From Uranotaenia lowii (lineage: Eukaryota; Arthropoda; Insecta; Diptera; Culicidae): a stretch of 64,000 nucleotides of DNA. A program made the position numbers and the translations under genes. The notes beneath the pieces were generated by a model. It was not told where the DNA came from, ran no database searches, and was given only the letters and a program-made list of their open reading frames with translations. The stretch spans positions 165,903,104 to 165,967,103 of the forward strand of contig NC_073693.1 in the NCBI RefSeq assembly GCF_029784155.1. Reading direction: 5' to 3'. This document shows positions 59,685 through 64,000 of the stretch, one piece after another. How positions within the stretch are numbered: position 1 is the first letter of the stretch; each line of letters begins with the position of its first letter.

Positions 59685-60109
59685 TTAATATAGCATCTTT
59701 ACTTTTATTTTTGACGAACCCTGGAAGCCTGGACAAAAAAACTCCCTTTTCCGACTTAGAGTGTAAATTTGACACTCCAAAAGTATCTATCTGAGTCGTA
59801 TGAATTATAATTAATTTCATGTAAATCTTTTATCAATAGGAACCATGTAATGTCAGTAAAATATAATTTGAACATTATATTTAGCTAAAGCTACTAGTTT
59901 TCTTGTTATTCAGCATGAAAGAAAAAAAATCCGAAAAAAACATGCCTCAGGAAAACTGCTGTAGTTCATATATTACACGTCCCAAAAAATATTTGTCTTA
60001 TGCATATGAAAGCTGAAGTTAATGTCTACACCATGAAGCCAAGAATTTTTTTTTCATTTTTTTTATGAAAGGGGCACAAAAAGTTCAAAAGAGTGGTCTG
60101 AAAAAACTA

Positions 60110-61396
60110 AAGGGTGATACAGTCAAAATTTGGTCAAGGGAAAACGTGTGTAAATCGGTGAAATCGTTTATTTAAAAAATCAAATTAAATTTCTTTTTCA
60201 GGTTTAATAAGTATTCAGGAAAAATATTCAGTTAGGCTTCCGCTTTTCCAAATCCGAATTGCCGGGCTTTACGCTTTACCCCTGCCATCAGATTTTGTAC
60301 AGCCACCTTGTCCACCTTCTTCGCCGCAGAAAGCCTGTTTGCCTTGAACTGCTGCTCGTCTTTAGCAGTTTTTTGGTCTTCTTTAGGATCCGCTTGACAA
60401 TAGCCCAGTATTTCTCAATTGGGCGGAGCTCTGGCGTGTTGGGAGGGTTCTTGTCCTTGGGAACCACCTGTACGTTGTTCGCGGCGTACCATTCCATGGC
60501 CTTTTAACCGTAATGGCAAGATGCCAAATCCGGCCAAAACAGTACGGAACAACCGTGTTTCTTCAGGAAAGGCAGCAGAAGTTTATTCAAACACTCTTTC
60601 ACGTAAATTTCTTGGTTGACAGTCCCGGAAGCTATGAAAAAGCTGCTTTTCATGCCACAGATACAGATGGCTTGCCAAACCAGATATTTCTTCGCGAACT
60701 TTGACAGTTTCATGTGCTTAAAAATATCTGCTACCTTTCCACTTCCTTTTGCCGTATAAAACTCCTGTCCGGGAAGCTTGTAGTCGGCTTTGATATAGGT
60801 TTCGTCGTCCATGACCACGCAGTCAAACTTCGTCAGCATCGCCGTGTACAGCCTCCGGGATCGCGCTTTGGCCGTCGTATTTTGTTTATCATCGCGAATT
60901 GGAGTCACTACCTTCTTGTAAGTCGATAGTCCGGCTCGTTCTTTGGCTCGATGCACGGTTGTAGACGATACACCCAGCTTATTTACGGCATCTCGTAGAG
61001 ACAGGTTAGGGTTTCGCTTGAAACTACCGGTAACTCTCTTTGTCGTCTCAGCGGCTTCCGGTTTTCAATTTCCCCCCGATCCAGACTTCCTGGCTGTCGA
61101 CAAACGTTCCCCAAACACTTTAATTACATTTTTAACGGTTGATTTGGCAACTTTAAGCGATTTTACCAGCTTTGCATGCGAGTAGCTCGGATTTTCGCGA
61201 TGCGCGTGCAAAATTTTGATACGCTGCTCTTCTTCCTTGGATGCCATTTTGACAACTGAAGAGTGAATTCCAAAATCAAAATAGGAGCGCACACACACAC
61301 ACACCTTTAAAATAAGGGGTGTTCAAGTTTTTTATATGCAAAATTGAAAGAAATACGTCAAGTTGATATTGACCGAATTTTGACCGTATCATCCTT
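60110..61396 (-). mobile_element. ITmD37E-type Tc1/mariner nested in the TTAA element
   Basis: The terminal repeats start AAGGGTGATACAGTCAAAAT and end GACCGTATCATCCTT, with TA at 60108-60109 and 61397-61398. Copy 1 of the surrounding element has the empty site AAAAAACCTACTTTTCATTC near 22674. At 1287 bp it is essentially full length. Confidence 0.93.
60288..61247 (-). pseudogene. ITmD37E transposase, interrupted (nested copy)
   Basis: ATG at 61247 (MASKEEEQRIKILHAHREN) opens the DNA-binding region, which loses its frame near 61065. The frame from 60956 (HRAKERAGLSTYKKVVTPIR) includes VVMDDETY and FWPDLASCHYG. A TAA at about 60504 follows at once. The same strand then continues with MEWYAANNVQVVPKDKN and ELRPIEKYW. 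So the catalytic DD37E core is complete except for that nonsense codon. The C-terminus is frameshifted. Confidence 0.87.
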
Positions 61397-61923
61397 TACT
61401 TTTCATTCGATTGCTAGTAAAAACTGTTTGAGCGGTGGTAGAGCTTTTGAAATAATATGACTATAAAATTTATTGTAATTCCAACATTTTGTTGTCTTTA
61501 GATTTATGGTGCAACAAAAATTGAGTTTACGGTAATTTTCCAAATTTGACTACTTTGCGCGATTTTTTTTACAAATTGAAATTTAATCTGTTTTTGTGGT
61601 CCACCGTCAGGTTGTACCTGGATTTTCAGTGCTTTTACTTTGTTTGGACCAATAAAAAGTATATTTATTGCAAAGCAAATTTAATCTACATTCTAGTGAG
61701 GTGCAACAATTCACGCTGTGAGATTTCACAAAAACATGAAAATTATAAACGTAAAATCAATCCTGAATTTCTAGAACCAGCACGTCCATATTGATTTTGT
61801 TTAGATCGGTTGAATACGCCAAAAGTTATAACGATTTGAGCTTGAAGTGTCAAATTTACACTCCTAGTGCTGATTAGGATAACGAAATCTAATGCGGATG
61901 AGGGTTAAGTAAGTTATTCACTA

Positions 61924-62896
61924 CACAGCAAAAAATTTCTTAAAGTATACGGAATCTAAAAAACGGGTGATCTATTTTTTCTTGAGTGTAATTGCAAAAA
62001 GATGTAATTTTAAACTCCTTTTGATGTAATATAAGACTTTTTTCGAAAATAGGATAGAAATAAACTGTTTTGATGTAATTTTACATTGCGTCATGCAAAA
62101 ATCAACCGGTCAATGAAATTTATGTCACAAACAGTGTAAAGTTAGATCCGTTTGATTTAAAATTGAATGCAAATATTTAACTTCTGCCTTTTTATATTTC
62201 GTTAGTTTGCGCACAAAGTAAACAAGTCGAAAAATTATTCGGAAACGAGTCGATCAAAGGCGTAGCTACCTACAGCAGCAATTCTAGAGTCTTTTAAAGT
62301 CGTAAGTATACATGAAATGAAGAATGCGGTTGAAACTGACTAGTTTTTTCTCCATTACAGCAAGGTCAGATTTTTTCGCAGAGGCTGATATCCGGACAGT
62401 TATTATCCGGAGAAACTTTTGTCAGATCAATTCAAGTGTCCAAGTGCTGACCGAAAGATCATGATGTTCCGGAACCATTCGAGGATACTGATGACGCTGA
62501 ACTGTAAAAACATCCCCGTGCTGGGAATCATCGGATGCAACAACAATTCCAGCTTGACGCTTTCCGTGATGGTGTTTTAATTTTCAGTTTTGTAAATAAA
62601 TGTAAATTAAAAATAATACATGTGGGCGTATTCATTCGAAGACAAAAGCAAAAACCTGAATATTTAGCAAAAATATAAATATTCACGATAATAAATTTAA
62701 AAAATTACATCCCTGTGTATTTTTACACGACGGCTTTAGTGATTCGATCTCGTGCATTGATTGCAATCTAAATTTACACGCCTCAAAAATTACATCCTGG
62801 ATAAAAATAAACCGTAATAGAATTTTACATCGAAATCGATGTTCCGTTTTCGTGCATCGTTTTCGATCTAAATTTACACGAATTTTTCTTGCTGTG
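61924..62896. mobile_element. CACAGC-ended, TA-flanked element carrying gene-like cargo, copy 2
   Basis: The left end is CACAGCAAAAAATTTCTT and the right end AATTTTTCTTGCTGTG, with TA at 61922-61923 and 62897-62898. Near the right end a block with TCGTGCAT then TCTAAATTTACACG is present twice (about 62750 and 62850). TTACATC words recur at both sides. The interior holds a spliced, polyadenylated-looking gene piece unrelated in sequence to that of copy 1. Confidence 0.75.
62361..62507 (+). pseudogene. Terminal exon of an unrecognised gene inside the CACAGC element
   Basis: The acceptor TTTTTCTCCATTACAG precedes a block that reads QGQIFSQRLISGQLLSGETF, then VRSIQVSKC, a TGA (62448-62450), then PKDHDVPEPFEDTDDAEL and TAA, all in one frame. 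The acidic end looks like a genuine protein C-terminus. AATAAA at 62595-62600 fits a polyadenylation signal, and an upstream donor GTAAGT (about 62302) fits a preceding exon. Another frame, ending SSLTLSVMVF, is also open. I recognise no family. Confidence 0.3.
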
Positions 62897-62898
62897 TA

Positions 62899-63585
62899 CA
62901 ATGACTAACTTCGAAAAAAATCTCAATAATAGAAAACAAAAATGTAATTTAAGGACAACCGAAGAAAAACGCGGCTTCGAAAAAAAATACGACCGTTCTC
63001 GAGCAAGGCCAACTTTTCTCCTTCACAACAGCTAACAAAATCAACTTCCAATCCAAAAAATCCCTTTTCTAATAAGAATTTACTAACGCACTCTTAAGAA
63101 AAATGAACATTAAGAATTCACTTAGACTTGACGTGAAATTCAAGCTATAGTTACGTAGAAGTAAGGGAGTTACTACAAGACACACGTAGAATCGATGTAA
63201 TGCAACTAAATCTTAGCTTACGTGAAAAATCCCGGCCCGGAATGTGGCCATTCCTCGAGATGTTACAAATTTCAAGTGTTTGAAGTCCAGAGGTGTACAT
63301 CAGGGTCCGGCAATTGAACTGCTACAGAACTTTAGGAGTGATTATTACGAAGTATACAAAACCGAGTTAGATGACACGTTGTCACCTTGTTAACATTACC
63401 TAAGATGTCAGAGGATATTTTTGTTAATTTTGTAATCAAGTGTTTATGTTTTTTTGTAAAAATAGTCCTCGAAACTTTACGTAGTGCTTTGATTGCCTAG
63501 TTCCAGGCTGTGAAACGGTAGAAAGACATATTTCGTGAGTTGTCCAATGAGTGTACAGTAAGGTTTTTTTTTACACTGATATACG
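62899..63585. other. Intronic sequence without a recognised gene
   Basis: No paired repeats, splice-bounded frames or RNA genes are seen. Confidence 0.5.
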
Positions 63586-63705
63586 TACCGCGTAAAAAAA
63601 AACCGTGTTAATTCCCGAAAACCGTGTAAAAAAAACCGTGCTAATTCCCGAAAACCGTGTAAAAAAAACCGTGTTAATTCCCGAAAACCGTGTAAAAAAA
63701 GACCA
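63586..63705 (+). repeat. Minisatellite, about 32-bp unit, four copies
   Basis: The unit CCGTGTTAATTCCCGAAAA followed by CCGTGTAAAAAAAA repeats about 3.5 times with changes only in A-run length and one T/C. It is not coding. Confidence 0.9.
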
Positions 63706-63734
63706 TTCGAATTCTGCAGCTCTGAAGTTCTGAC

Positions 63735-63980
63735 ATTTAAGACCTGAGACCTGAGACTTGAGACTTGAGACCTGGACTTGAGAATGTAAACTAGAGACAT
63801 GAGACCTGAGACTTTAGACATGACACCTGAGACCTAAGTCCAGGGACCTGAGATCTGAGACATGAGATCAGAGACTTGAAGAATGAGACCAAGGACATGA
63901 GACATTAGACCTGAGACCTGAGACTAGAAACCTAAGACATAAAACACGAGACCTGAGACATGGGACATGAGACCTTTTGA
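63735..63980 (+). repeat. Minisatellite of GACCTGAGA-type 10-bp units
   Basis: About 25 degenerate copies of GAGACCTGAG/GAGACATGAG follow one another to the edge of the window region at 63980. The units vary by single substitutions and the spacing stays near 10 or 7 bp. Confidence 0.88.
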
Positions 63981-64000
63981 ATTGAAGTGTCATACGAGGC

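Larger units (their letters stand above)
58832..61904. mobile_element. TTAA-flanked (piggyBac-like) element, copy 2, with two nested insertions
   Basis: The ends CCCTCATCCGTATTA and TAATGCGGATGAGGG match copy 1 at 22287, with TTAA at 58828-58831 and 61905-61908. A palindrome of the GTGTCATTTTGACAC type follows the left end. Removing the nested TTAA element (58956-59684) and the mariner (60110-61396) leaves about 1.05 kb, compared with about 1.5 kb for copy 1 without its own nested element. No transposase. Confidence 0.85.

Overview
This is an AT-rich animal genomic window, most likely from a mosquito (culicid). The main clue is four copies of a Tc1/mariner transposon whose transposase has DD37E spacing, the ITmD37E type described from mosquitoes. 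An RTE-clade (JAM1-like) non-LTR retrotransposon, tRNA-derived SINEs and many TA- and TTAA-flanked elements with terminal inverted repeats fit the same picture. The species cannot be named from the sequence alone.

The only host gene I can support runs along the + strand through the whole window. Its exons lie at 1-82 (tentative), 3688-3836, 8536-8653, 35654-35768, 55435-55617 and 56038-56133. Each GT-AG junction joins in a compatible reading phase. The spliced product is a run of WD40 repeats resembling the C-terminal propeller of NACHT and WD repeat (NWD1/NWD2-like) proteins. The gene is open at both ends. Introns of about 27 kb and 19.7 kb, filled with repeats, account for most of the window.

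Layout. 0-8.5 kb: a broken ITmD37E mariner, convergent TTAA-type termini around exon 3688-3836, a foldback and a TA-flanked miniature element. 8.6-35.6 kb (intron 2): a 536-bp GT microsatellite, a foldback, CCCAGACAACC-ended repeats, a SINE, a second mariner, an RTE copy cut into three pieces by nested insertions (an ORF1-bearing retroposon that itself holds a hAT element, and a TTAA element that itself holds a TA element), a head-to-head degenerate array, a long foldback, a mariner fragment, a CACAGC-ended element carrying a spliced gene-like insert, and a nearly full-length RTE. 35.8-55.4 kb (intron 3): a SINE, a mariner whose terminal repeat is split by a second hAT copy, a 5.7-kb hAT-like element filled with repeats, a small two-exon ORF and a palindromic array of 139-bp units. 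56.1-64 kb: a long foldback, a second TTAA element with two nested insertions, a second CACAGC element with gene-like cargo, and two minisatellites.

The transposase and reverse transcriptase reading frames are all broken by stops, frameshifts or deletions, so the repeats are mostly relics. Several insertions can be dated relative to each other because a paralogous empty site lies in the same window. The host gene and the mobile elements share transcription space but show no functional link in the sequence.
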